A stretch of 64,000 nucleotides of DNA from Watersipora subatra (Eukaryota > Bryozoa > Gymnolaemata > Cheilostomatida > Watersiporidae): NCBI RefSeq assembly GCF_963576615.1, contig NC_088715.1, positions 2,372,001 through 2,436,000 of the forward strand, written 5' to 3'. Of this stretch, positions 30,801 to 37,900 are shown piece by piece (positions within the stretch are counted from its first letter, which is position 1; each line of letters opens with the position of its first letter). The notes beneath the pieces were generated by a model, which made no database searches, had not been told where the DNA came from, and was given only the letters and a program-made list of their open reading frames with translations. The translations under genes were made by a program, and so were the position numbers.

Positions 30801-31420
30801 GCCACCTAAAATTATTAATTACAACAGTATTAGTATTTTTTGCTACTATAGATGGCTGTAATTTCCGTCAAAATCTAGAGTCCAAAGTGTGTATGGTTGA
30901 ATGTTATTTCAATAATAATTTTAATACATGCTCTAATTTACAATTGCACTAATTATCATATTAAAAAGCTTGCACTTGTGCTTTATCCATCACTAGAAAG
31001 CTAATTCAGCCTTTTAAATCTGAATAGTAATGAGTACTGCATCTTTAGGCGAGTTTTGATATAAGGAGTAAAAGGGTGTAACTAGCAGCTTGTGGGAGCA
31101 ATTACTTTTTATTGGAGAGAAGAATTTGAGTTTTCTAGTATCAAATGCCGACTGGTTCACTTTTAATTAGTTTATGTATCCTACAATGTCGACGTTTTTC
31201 GTAAATATTTCATGCCGGCTGTGAAAGGTTAATAGTTTTTATTCCGTAAACTAGTCAAATTTTATATTGCGTTCAGACCAAAAAGTTACTACATCTAAAG
31301 TTAATCTTCATTAAACAAAAGACATTAATTATTTATTTATCCAAAAGAGGTAAGAGTATTACATATAAATATATTGATCAGTTAGCATAAAAGCAAACTT
31401 ACTCTTCCCGAAAACTCCAT
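9570..31420 (-). CDS. VIPAS39: VIPAS39 / SPE-39 (VPS33B-interacting, VPS16B), complete 14-exon gene
   Basis: Seen: fourteen minus-strand exons with GT-AG borders and consistent phases: 31420-31403, 25366-25201, 23761-23507, 20908-20823, 20370-20311, 19568-19476, 18147-18006, 15563-15470, 15117-15027, 14428-14252, 13922-13833, 12785-12699, 12294-12205 and 9860-9570. Together they encode 579 residues, against about 490 in human. The order follows remembered animal VIPAS39: an acidic N-terminus with EAYWNKSAPKAVGLFDDDDE, a linker, a helical segment with KDKKALLSSALAKHDGN, then the Vps16-C-like alpha-solenoid with LLTTLYYCCLYHY, FSSPHYLIDKFK and NVVKILHKNK. Known: the protein pairs with VPS33B in the CHEVI complex on endosomes and acts in late-endosome, lysosome and granule biogenesis. 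Introns carry most of the repeats in this window. The first exon is the weakest part; family assignment is secure. Confidence 0.93.
10085..10205. repeat. Dispersed inverted repeat, right partner
   Basis: Contains CTGTTACACAGTGAACACTC, GACGTCCGCAGGTGAGCG and TGCGCATTTCTTGAATGTC, pairing with 7905-8035. It lies in the last VIPAS39 intron. Confidence 0.7.
10713..11153. repeat. 39-bp minisatellite with terminal inverted half-unit
   Basis: Eleven copies of a 39-base unit (TAATGATGACACATAATGTT + AGTGCTTGTTTAGTGGCCA), 13 codons long, hence open frames on both strands. The last unit is followed by its own reversed half, making a perfect 16-bp stem (11113-11128 with 11138-11153) around a 9-base loop. 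Confidence 0.95.
11302..12187. mobile_element. TTAA-bounded foldback/MITE element in VIPAS39 intron 13
   Basis: About 135-bp terminal inverted repeats: left arm TTAAAGGTTGACTTG... through TTTGATATCA, CCATGTCTTACTC and ATGTGATTACAAGCTCTTAA; right arm its reverse complement, ending CAAGTCAACCTTTAA. The 610-bp centre shows no transposase. TTAA at both ends resembles piggyBac-type targets. It ends 15 bp from the exon 13 donor. Confidence 0.85.
12205..12294 (-). CDS. VIPAS39: VIPAS39 exon 13
   Basis: Thirty codons in phase 0, acceptor TTTTCTTGTAG, donor GTTGGT, which is a weak GT site. The peptide includes EEERLSVAMKYGCHMTAVE, the counterpart of the family A-x-K-F-K-C-H segment. A foldback element ends 15 bp beyond the donor. 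Confidence 0.88.
12505..12572. repeat. 13-bp short tandem array
   Basis: Five units of about ACTGTCACGTAAC with CATG/CGTA variants, between VIPAS39 exons 12 and 13. Confidence 0.8.
12699..12785 (-). CDS. VIPAS39: VIPAS39 exon 12
   Basis: Twenty-nine codons in phase 0, acceptor TTCTGTTAG, donor GTGAGT. The peptide NWYGGSKVISTIGFGNVVKI runs into LHKNKATPD, the strongly conserved I-G-F and I-L-H-K-N segment. Confidence 0.94.
12893..13535. repeat. Purine-rich 18-bp minisatellite in VIPAS39 intron 11
   Basis: The plus strand is almost pure G/A: an irregular GAGAAAGA section, then about 22 copies of GGGAAAGGAAGACAGCGA. Being 18 bases it reads as a spurious E-R-K-T-A-R protein. In VIPAS39 RNA it is a 640-base pyrimidine tract. 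Confidence 0.95.
13833..13922 (-). CDS. VIPAS39: VIPAS39 exon 11
   Basis: Thirty codons in phase 0, acceptor CTCTTGTAG, donor GTAATT. The peptide has QWMATAALSRIHRWSQLEQL and ends FAGK, matching the helix before the K-N-W motif in the family. Confidence 0.92.
14252..14428 (-). CDS. VIPAS39: VIPAS39 exon 10, core of Vps16-C-like region
   Basis: The acceptor is TTGGCTGTAG and the donor GTATGC, 59 codons in phase 0. It contains LPNQPLLTTLYYCCLYHY and FSSPHYLIDKFK, nearly residue for residue the most conserved block of animal VIPAS39. An open frame on the opposite strand here is a shadow. Confidence 0.95.
15027..15117 (-). CDS. VIPAS39: VIPAS39 exon 9
   Basis: The acceptor is TGTTTTTAG and the donor GTATTG, phase 2 to 0. 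It encodes SQFELNPVLATDCQHISNQ followed by ISLLQVQQIIE. The L-L-x-x-Q-I-I-E end is a recognisable family helix. Confidence 0.88.
15150..15437. repeat. 98-bp tandem repeat, three copies
   Basis: Units start at 15167, 15265 and 15363 (CAATGTG/CAATGTA), each with ACTGATTGACAG, GCATACRRTGACA and CACTTGTCAGT. The array ends about 30 bp from the exon 8 donor of VIPAS39. Confidence 0.88.
15470..15563 (-). CDS. VIPAS39: VIPAS39 exon 8
   Basis: The acceptor is TTTGTAG and the donor GTAAGT, phase 1 to 2. It encodes KSEDAAMTRYRFAIQ and then DQKINRLKSCQ, equivalent to the T-E-E-L-A-L-S-H-Y and K-T-C segments in human. A 98-bp tandem array ends about 30 bp beyond the donor. Confidence 0.9.
16392..17690. 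repeat. 63-bp satellite-like array (about 20 copies)
   Basis: The unit runs AGTATATTATACAGTATCAA, CTAGTGCTGCTCTCTGATCA, AGTTATCAACACTTAGTATA and AAC. Copies are over 90% alike, with recurring variant pairs (CAAGTT/CATGTT, GCTGCT/GCTGTT) that suggest higher-order duplication. It fills VIPAS39 intron 7. Confidence 0.97.
18006..18147 (-). CDS. VIPAS39: VIPAS39 exon 7
   Basis: The acceptor is CTCTCTCAAG and the donor GTGAGG, phase 0 to 1. The peptide starts VILFLKQTLNQSLFQSTLLE, the counterpart of the family helix that follows H-D-G-N, and continues through GGAEQYVSYLKQTDGVEEAE. Three residues at the acceptor could shift if an alternative AG is used. Confidence 0.88.
18428..18450. repeat. (AT)n microsatellite
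   Basis: A short ATATATATATAT run upstream of VIPAS39 exon 7 in transcript order. Confidence 0.8.
19385..19433. promoter_or_regulatory. Cluster of YY1-like, NRF1-like and CRE motifs inside VIPAS39
   Basis: Within 50 bp: ATATGGCGACA (YY1-like, 19381), the palindrome GCGCATGCGC (NRF1 consensus, 19405-19414) and TGACGTCA (full CRE, 19426-19433), in an otherwise CpG-poor intron. Together they look like a housekeeping-type core promoter or enhancer 43 bp past the exon 6 donor. Function is inferred from motifs only. Confidence 0.45.
19476..19568 (-). CDS. VIPAS39: VIPAS39 exon 6
   Basis: The acceptor TCTCTTTTGCAG and donor GTAAGT frame 31 codons in phase 0. The peptide PYILESYKSLKDKKALLSSA continues with LAKHDGNTINA, closely matching the conserved L-E-R-F-R-S-L and H-D-G-N block of the family. 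Confidence 0.92.
19895..20125 (-). mobile_element. SINE with conserved central domain, copy 1
   Basis: The minus strand has a tRNA-like head (GTGACCTAGTCATCTAGAAAG) and a body with CATCTTAAGTTGCA...GGCATATCTCTAG. The body is shared with 26455-26755 and 42225-42470. Confidence 0.65.
20311..20370 (-). CDS. VIPAS39: VIPAS39 exon 5
   Basis: This is a 60-base phase-0 exon with a CTATTGCAG acceptor and a GTGAGT donor. The peptide THSLGTLPVEETIKRMLCGK parallels the stretch with a thr-val-arg-arg-leu core that precedes the first solenoid helix in human VIPAS39. Confidence 0.83.
20366..20715. repeat. Two adjacent minisatellites, 41 bp and 36 bp
   Basis: 20366-20560 repeats CTATAGAGGTATTCAATGCA + ACTAACACATGTAAGTGACAA. 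20561-20715 repeats ACATAGAAGTAACCACATAG + TTCAGACACTCAATTT, about four copies. VIPAS39 exon 5 abuts the first array. Confidence 0.9.
20823..20908 (-). CDS. VIPAS39: VIPAS39 exon 4, short coiled coil
   Basis: The acceptor is GCCTCTTTCAG and the donor GTGAGT, phase 1 to 0. It encodes EVAKTVREPTRADVAKLETK and then IKRLQIQLE, a charged heptad-like helix. The phase fit with exons 3 and 5 is exact. I see no clear human counterpart for this helix, so it may be lineage-specific. Confidence 0.75.
21045..21133. mobile_element. 89-bp hairpin element
   Basis: TGGTAACGGTGCATCTTAGG + TCAGTACAAC at the left pairs with GTTGTACCGACCTAAGATGC + ACCGTTACCA at the right, with one mismatch. The flanks AATAAAC are the same on both sides, like a target-site duplication. 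It is a minimal MITE. Confidence 0.75.
21215..21722. repeat. 35-bp minisatellite
   Basis: About 14 copies of CATAGACATAGCAGTACAGT + CAGCAGGTAATACTC; some units lack CAGCA. VIPAS39 intron 3. Confidence 0.93.
22006..23112. repeat. 1.1-kb homopurine array (GAGAGAGTGGGG-type)
   Basis: The plus strand is almost entirely G/A with a T about every 14-15 bases (GAGAGAGTGGGGGA, GAGAGTGAGGAA). Higher-order blocks of 200-300 bp repeat with the same variant order. The complementary strand gives spurious P-L-S-L-P-H-S-L proteins. It is a long pyrimidine tract in VIPAS39 pre-mRNA. Confidence 0.97.
23507..23761 (-). CDS. VIPAS39: VIPAS39 exon 3, disordered linker
   Basis: The acceptor is ATTTTACAG and the donor GAAG|GTGGGC, phase 1 to 1. 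It encodes 85 codons rich in Pro, Ser and Ala (for example ETPTPQPADVPNSS), with low conservation expected. Reading past the donor soon meets a TGA, which supports this exon end. The position fits the unstructured region between the acidic start and the helical body. Confidence 0.78.
24652..25090 (-). mobile_element. Two consecutive minus-strand tRNA-derived SINEs
   Basis: Copy 1 (24652-24870) has the minus-strand B box GGGTTTGATTCC and the tail GGATTTGGACAGACC. Copy 2 (about 24870-25090) has GATGGTGGTGTGTCGGCTGC and GAGTTAAAATTCTG. Both share the outer block with GGCACTAG. Confidence 0.6.
25201..25366 (-). CDS. VIPAS39: VIPAS39 exon 2, acidic N-terminal motif
   Basis: The acceptor is TTTCTCATAG and the donor GTAGGAG; the exon runs from phase 0 to phase 1. 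It encodes SSEDDEAYWNKSAPKAVG followed by LFDDDDEEDKDAK, the counterpart of the E-Y-W and D-D-E-D-D start of animal VIPAS39. It ends with a serine/aspartate patch (LLSADDDLDSLGAY). Confidence 0.88.
26455..26755 (-). mobile_element. SINE with conserved central domain, copy 2 (most complete)
   Basis: Minus strand: a tRNA-like head GTGGCCTCGTGGTCTAGAAC...GGTTGAGGGCTCAA, then a body with TCTTAAATTGCTCTC, CTGGGCATGTCTCCAG, GTCAAGATCAC and GCACAGCCTCTGATTGCAG. It ends CTTCGAGGGATTGCT. Confidence 0.72.
27615..27860 (-). mobile_element. tRNA-derived SINE (minus)
   Basis: Minus-strand A-box-like GATTGGTGCAGATGTTAGAT, B-box-like GAATTTGAATCTCG and tail GGATTTGGACAGACAGACA. It abuts at its 3' end a second repeat (27376-27600) that ends ACCGGACATTCTGCTAGT. 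Confidence 0.62.
28174..29091. mobile_element. Foldback element with about 63-bp terminal inverted repeats
   Basis: The left end CACATAAATTACATAATTTT...GGCTTTCGAATGAGC is the reverse complement of the right end GCTCATTCGAAAGCC...AATTTATGTG, with an 8-base indel. The flanks TTAAAG occur on both sides. The 790-bp centre has no recognisable transposase. VIPAS39 intron 1. Confidence 0.8.
29731..29794. repeat. Two overlapping perfect hairpins
   Basis: CATATCGGCTGGAATA (29731-29746) pairs with TATTCCAGCCGATATG (29751-29766) over a 4-base loop. GATATGAATATA (29761-29772) pairs with TATATTCATATC (29783-29794). They share 29761-29766, so only one can fold at a time. Confidence 0.9.
31403..31420 (-). 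CDS. VIPAS39: VIPAS39 exon 1 (candidate start, MEFSGR)
   Basis: An ATG at 31420 opens six codons (MEFSGR) that end in phase 0 at a perfect GTAAGT donor, matching the phase-0 acceptor of exon 2 about 6 kb away. Human VIPAS39 likewise has only about ten residues before its conserved acidic E-Y-W motif. The exon is too short for homology to prove it, so the start rests on splice signal, phase and expected length. Confidence 0.42.
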
Positions 31421-31800
31421 AATTAAACTTATCGTACTCGCTAAAAATTTGATGAGCGAATCAGAGCGTTCAAGTCATAAATTTATCCAGTAGAAGTTCA
31501 CAATGTACTTCACCAGAAGCTCTTCGTTTTGTAGTCGAGAGCCCTAAGTTGTTACGCCTCAGTTTTAAGAACGCAGTGACATCTAATATGTCGGAGTGTA
31601 TAGTTCCCGCTCGCAATTGAAGAGTACATTGTTGTATAGCAATGGACGTCAACAAATATGCGACCGTATCGCTAAAACACATAAATATATTTGTTCCTCA
31701 CTGCGTCGAAAATTAATAAACATACACTCAAAAGCTGAGACGTTTTACTTCCTAAACGTTTGCGTTACTGTGAACAGTAAATCGTGTTTTCTAGTTATGC
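31421..31800 (-). promoter_or_regulatory. VIPAS39: Presumed VIPAS39 promoter region
   Basis: The stretch upstream of the candidate VIPAS39 start has visibly more CpG (TATCGTACTCG, GTCGAGAG, ATGTCGGAG, CCCGCTCGC) than the surrounding introns. No TATA box or clear initiator was identified. The assignment depends on exon 1 being right. Confidence 0.3.
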
Positions 31801-32107
31801 AAATAGCTTTGTAGTCCAAACCATAGGAGAGTTTACGCATATAATCAATTCAAAATCATGATATTCAATATTATTTCATGATATTTGTTTCCAACATAGT
31901 TTTCATTGGTGTTTATTTTCTACTGACCTAGGAATTGTTTTATGAAGTGAGGTCATTTAGCAAATAAGTTTGATTTGGACACCTAATTTAGACAAATTTC
32001 TACAAAAAGCCTGTGAACTCTCTAACAGCTTCAACACCTGAATTTGACATTTTTATTGTTTTAATAGCTATACCAGTATAACAGTTTGTGTATGTCACTT
32101 TGAGATT

Positions 32108-32695
32108 TTGGGATGGTTTAAGATGCAAATAGAAAAGCAGGTATTTTTTCTGCAGCAAATAGACCTGGCTTTTGGTTTGTGTAGATACTCGTATATTCAT
32201 AACTGGGCGAGACAGCAGTTAGGCATGATTAGGCGTGTGCTATATGAAGCTCCTGAAAAGGCCAAACTCTTAGCATATACTAGTCTTTGCAGGCCACATA
32301 TTGAGTATGCCCCCACTGTGTGGGACCCTTCTACTAAGCTACTCCAACATGAACTTGAAATGGTGCAAAACAACGCACTATGTTTTATATGTAAACTGAA
32401 AGGAAGAGATAGCATCACCAAAGCTTTAGATACTTTAAATATGCAAACACTATGTGAAAGACGGAAGGTCAGTAGACAAAATCTGCTAATGCGACTCCTC
32501 TCCTCTGACCAGAATCACAACTCATTAATTACCACCTATGATGAATTAATGCAGGACCGAGTTAGTACGACTGTCACACGAGCTGCTGGAAGAGGCGATC
32601 CTCCTACTATATATGCAAGAACGTCTGTTTATCACAACAACTTTTTACCAAAGACTGTTCATGAATTTAAAAGCTGTACATCACATCAACAATAA
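32108..32695 (+). mobile_element. Non-LTR retrotransposon (LINE) reverse transcriptase, C-terminal fragment
   Basis: An open frame of about 190 residues contains LAYTSLCRPHIEYAPTVWDP and LEMVQNNALCFICKLKGRDS, then ALDTLNMQTLCERRKV. The order R-P-x-x-E-Y-A-x-x-V-W-D-P, then V-Q-x-x-A-x-x-F, then L-x-x-L-x-x-R-R is typical of the C-terminal end of jockey/CR1-type ORF2 proteins. The polymerase core and endonuclease are absent, so this is a 5'-truncated copy. The frame is intact to its stop, suggesting a fairly recent insertion. It lies between the divergent VIPAS39 and CLHC1 genes. Confidence 0.85.
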
Positions 32696-32699
32696 ACAA

Positions 32700-34720
32700 T
32701 TAATTGCTAATATGGCAATAAATTACAATATTATCTAGTGTTAACAACTGCTCAACATATGAGGCGTGGCGCTTGCCGCAACCGGCTCTAGTACGTTCTA
32801 TGAAGAAGATGTAAGATGTTCATTGAAATTTTATTAATTTTGTTTAACGGAAGTTAGAGGGCTTTTAGTGGCTCTGAATTATGACAAACATAGGTTCATG
32901 TAACAATTAATTGTATAGCTAAAAACAAATCTTCATGAGTACAATGTAAAATATACAAATAGTGTCGTATTGGTAGCTGTGTTATGTGTGGTTGTGGAGA
33001 ACTTATGTTATACATAACTAATCTGAATTTACACACAACATCAATGTTGAATTTGCTTTGTCATATTATTCTATTTTGACTATGTTTAGTTTGTGCGCTT
33101 TTGCTTAGCTTGTTGGAACTAATTTAATTATTACTGGTTCAGGAATAGTGAAGGTGTTAAGCTGTTGTAAGCAATACTGATATTTACCAGTACAAGTTAG
33201 TTCTTTATTCTATAAGTTCAACAATTAAAATACACAAATAACAAAATTCTAAAACAATAATATTAATGACAAAACAATTAGAATAGCTAATGAAAATTAC
33301 ATCCTTACTCGAATGGTCATCCGTGTTTGTTTGGGTCGGTCCATGCGGCTGCGAGTTTTGATAGTCAGATGAGAGTCATGGCAGTCCTTATATGGTTCAG
33401 TAGTTGAGATAATGGTCTAGAAGAGGCTCGGCTGATGAAGGAGAATGAGGCTCCATGGGGAGGGAGGAAGACTCCCCAGCAGGCAGATGGGAAAGTGTCC
33501 AACGAGGCTATCGGGAAGAGAGAAAACCAGAGCTCAGACTAGAGCCGCTGAGTCATTGGAGCTGTTTTCTTTTATAGATGTCTGGCATGTGGGATGGCTA
33601 GCCCGTGGGTGTAGGTTTAGTATTAAGGTTCATTGCTTCATGTCAGGCATGTGAAGATATATTGTTTGCATAAGTCTTCTGCTGGTGCACGCGATGTTGA
33701 CATGTAGGGTGGAGCTCGTGACCTACTCCTGGTATCTAAGTCATGTTTGACTTGAGTGGCAGATCTGTATGTGACTCATTTGACTCGGTCTCTAATGTTT
33801 CTCTGGTGGCTTTTTGAAGATGGTGGTTGGTAGGTTTAATTGCTTCGACTTCCCTTTGGCATATTCTCCATCTGGTGTTGAGACAATTTCTATGATTGAT
33901 TTCTTCCATTCTGAAGTTCATAATTTTCTTTTGACGTTTCCAATTATCGAATTATTTGATTTCTTTTAGGCGTCTTGCTGCTTGTAGGTATTATATGCTT
34001 ATATTGTGATCTGGCTACATTCCTTGTTGATATCTGGTCTTCGCAGTATCTCCATACAACAGCTGCGTATGTCCGTATATACATCGAATAATAAAGCACA
34101 CGGGTGCAAGAAAATATTTTCTTATGAAGTGTTGATGAACATATAGGTGATGGTGATGGCTAAAGCTTTAAAGTTTAAACCAAAAAGGAAAGTTGTTCTT
34201 AGTAGGAGCTATTGACTAACCAAAGACTAGATTATTTGTATAACTGCTAAGTTATGCTCAAATGTAGGATCAATTCCATATGTTTATTTATTAGCATAGT
34301 TTGGGCCTGAATATTTATCATTTACTTCGACAGTAATTTACATCTATCGTGCATTTTATTTATTACTCTATTTTTTTAATTGTTTAAGGAATATTTTGTG
34401 CATGTCCATACTGACGGACTGGTGTGTATGTCTGACATCTCATTTATATTTATCTAATATATCTAAATAATTTTATCAGGTAATGAAATTTGAAAAACTT
34501 TTTTTGTAAATTGATGTTCCAAAGATCGAAGTAAAAATAATTACATCTGCAACAATAACCACCTGTTAGAAGGCAGTTGAATTATCTTAACTATCCAATA
34601 CTAACAGCAATGCCACAGCGTTATATTTGTTCTTCGTTAGAATTATGTTACCTTGTTAAAGAATTGAAATTTCAGTGATCGGTTGAACTGATTGGTTGAA
34701 CAATCACTTATTCATTTTAG
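32700..34720. other. Intergenic spacer between LINE fragment and CLHC1
   Basis: No supported coding exon was found. It should contain the CLHC1 promoter and a non-coding first exon, because the start codon exon is preceded by an acceptor. I could not locate that exon. Confidence 0.6.
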
Positions 34721-34912
34721 TTGAAGATGAGTCGAAGTAGCTCTCCCCCATCTCCCAACACTAGATATTCAGTGCTACCTCCCGTAGCCAAGAGTGATGT
34801 TGACAGAGTGTTTTTAAGAGAGCTGCAGCAATACATGGACAATGAAATGGCACAGATAGACTCCACTGACCATAAACAGCGATACATAATACACAGCGCT
34901 GCCTTTAGCAGG
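34721..34912 (+). CDS. CLHC1: CLHC1 exon with start codon
   Basis: The TTCATTTTAG acceptor at 34711-34720 is followed by six bases and the ATG at 34727, so an upstream untranslated exon is implied. The peptide MSRSSSPPSPNTRYSVLPPV continues with SDVDRVFLRELQQYMDNEM, matching the V-L-P-P and family helix of CLHC1. The donor is AGG|GTAATT in phase 0. Confidence 0.92.
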
Positions 34913-37900
34913 GTAATTATACCTTTTCCAGTTTACTTTTTTTTTTAAAATCGCATACCTGGCTACCATGCTAATGGTGCCTAGTTGAATGAGATTCGAC
35001 AAGGAAGGATGTATTTGTTACTAGTGACTAGAGAATCTTATAGGAGTCATTCCAGTTTTTTGCCTACTTCCTACCTAGACCTATAATTTCCAATTATTTA
35101 TTGCTATTCTGTTGCACTGTAATTTGCTGAATTGTCTTAGGAACTCAGGTTCAAATGCTAAAGCTACCCTTCCTTTTGTAAGGTTTGAACTCCTATATCA
35201 GTTAGCAATGTGCTTAAGTTATGAATGAAAAAGTTAGGATAATATTTTTAAAGTTTAATTATCAATGGCTGCTACATCTCTATGACAACAGTAGTTTTTT
35301 TACTTCCTGAGTTAATGCAGACATGCTCTTTCTCATTTGATGAATCACATTGAACACTGCTTATGTTTCTGTTCACATGAAGCATCACATGACCATTTTT
35401 ATCACATGACCAATTTCATCTCGTGACCATTTTATCGCATGACCATTTTTATCGCATGGCCATTTTTATCACATGACCAATTTATCGCATGACCATTTTA
35501 ACACATGGCTATTTTTAGCACATGACTCATTTTAGCATGTGACCATTTTTATCATATAACCATTTTATGACATGACTACCTATTGTCCAATATACATGTA
35601 TGTCAGTAGTGGTATAGATTGAACTTTAATCTTCATTTAAAAAAGAATGATTCCATCTCAGTAGGATTGAACCGCTAACCTTGCCTCTATGTCCATAGTT
35701 AGTACAGCTACTTCTAGTTGGAATGCTGGTATGCTTTAGCTGATAGACCATGTGCATGCGTACAAACCCCTGTTGACTCGGGTGAAGAAGGAATATGAAG
35801 ATGTTGTCAATGCAATTGAGAGAGGGAAATCTGAGGCTAATTATCTTAATGATAAGATTCAATCTATAGCCCAAGAACCCAGCACTCTGAGAAACTATAG
35901 GAGACGTCATGATGAGCTAGCTAAAAGGTAGTATTTGTATTGGTCTTTTTTTTACTCAATAATTTTTTATGGAAGAAAATATTCTATCATTCTGTGTTAA
36001 CTTTATGAAAATGAAACATTTCTGTGGTTTTTATTACTGCAGATGTCAACGCTACTGATAAAAATTATGTGATAATATCATTAAAATATACTATTTTTTT
36101 CTCAGATAATAAACATGCATACAATCACAAACTGAGAAGACTTACTCGTAAAAGTTTAAATTGAAGTGAAAAATAAAATTTTAATATGTAGCTATGCAAA
36201 TAGCTACATAAAAATTCAAAGCGTAAAATAATTTACATTTCTCATCGGTCCAAAATCAAAGGTACTCTATGCTGTTAACTGTTTGCTTTTATCACTACTG
36301 TTTAATCTTTTCCACTTTCTACTATTTTTGGAACAGCTCTATAAATCTCAAAGTTTGTCGGTGTCTGTCTGTCCAGTTATAGCGCTTAGTATCAAGCAAT
36401 GAAAAATCCGTATCGCCAAAGATTTGATCTCGGGACCTCCCGTTCACCAAGTAATAATCTAACCCAAAAGCTATGCGAGAAGCAGTGAAGTCATAGGGCG
36501 ATATGTGTTGTTATGTCAGTTAAAATAGGCAATAGCTCTCTGTGTTACACAATGTCATTAAAGTTTGCTCTCACAGCTCTTATTAGTAAGTTTAGCATTA
36601 TGAATAGTAGCTTACTTAAATTAGCCATTGGCAGTGCACCAGGCTAATGGCAAGTGGCAGGTAATTTAGTTGCCTGCCACTTGCTATTTTTGTTTATAAG
36701 CTGTTTTTTAATACCCGTGCAACACTGGACATTCGGCTAGTTGTCCATAAATAGATGCAACTAAGATGTTAAAAATGGCTTGGATTCAAAAAATAAAATG
36801 TTCTTCTGCAGGCATCTGAGAACTCAAGCTAGAAATCTCTCTACGACTTTTCATATTTTTATAGTTGTTAACGATTTAGAGTCTGACCGTTGCAGAATAG
36901 AGGTGATACGAGCAGACAACGACAAGCTGAAGAAGGAGCTGAGAGAACTGAAGGCAGCCAAGAAGCTTTCAATCGCCACAGAACAGCAAGCTGCGCCTGT
37001 CGAGAAACGCAAGCCTAAGACTGACTCCAGGAAGATTCCTGGTAGGCATCGCTGTTTTATTGTCACGAGTCGTTTGTATTTGAAGGATTCAAAGCTGATA
37101 AATAATGATTTCCATAAATTCATCTAGTTTTTTGTGTCAGCCAATCAGAAAATCCTTAAATCAGAAACTAGGGATATTCATATCTCTGTATGGTTATTAT
37201 GAGAAGGCACCTGCTAAGATATTATGTATTTCCTCTGAATCCCAGACCCTATAGGCCTATGCTATGAAATACTTTTGAATTCTAACCAGACAGCAGCGTA
37301 TAAAATTTTTAAAAATAAATCAAGAGTCTTGGAGGTTTTTCCGCGTGTTACCACATGACACTTCTAAATTCATCATGATACCTTTCATTTGTTAGGCCTA
37401 GAGTGAACTACCTTCATGCTTGTCAATTATTATACAATAAGGCACAAAACACTTTGATGTTGGATTATTCTGTGAATAGAAGCGCCTGGTAATAATTGTC
37501 AAATACACTTTTTGCTATTCAAAGCATAACTTTATACTATTAGAAAGAGTGATGCTAGTGCTAGCAGGGGAATGAGTCTCTTGTCACACCTGCTACTTAT
37601 TATACAGTAATATACATTGAAGGAAAGTACCTTGCGCAACCTGCCATCTTTTAACCTCTTTGAGTTGCTTGACACATTTTATTTTGTCAATGGAAGTTCC
37701 TGAGATTACCTGTCACACAACTAGTAGCCTTCAGTTGTTGGTGTCAGACCTGGTGTCAACTGTTACAAGTGTCAACAGGTATCACTCTTTTATTTATGTG
37801 GATTACTACTTAACGATGAACTTACCCAAAGCTTCAGTGAATTTTATCAGAAAATATTTCTCTATCATTTGCTATTGTTTGGGATATTTTAGGCTGTCTG

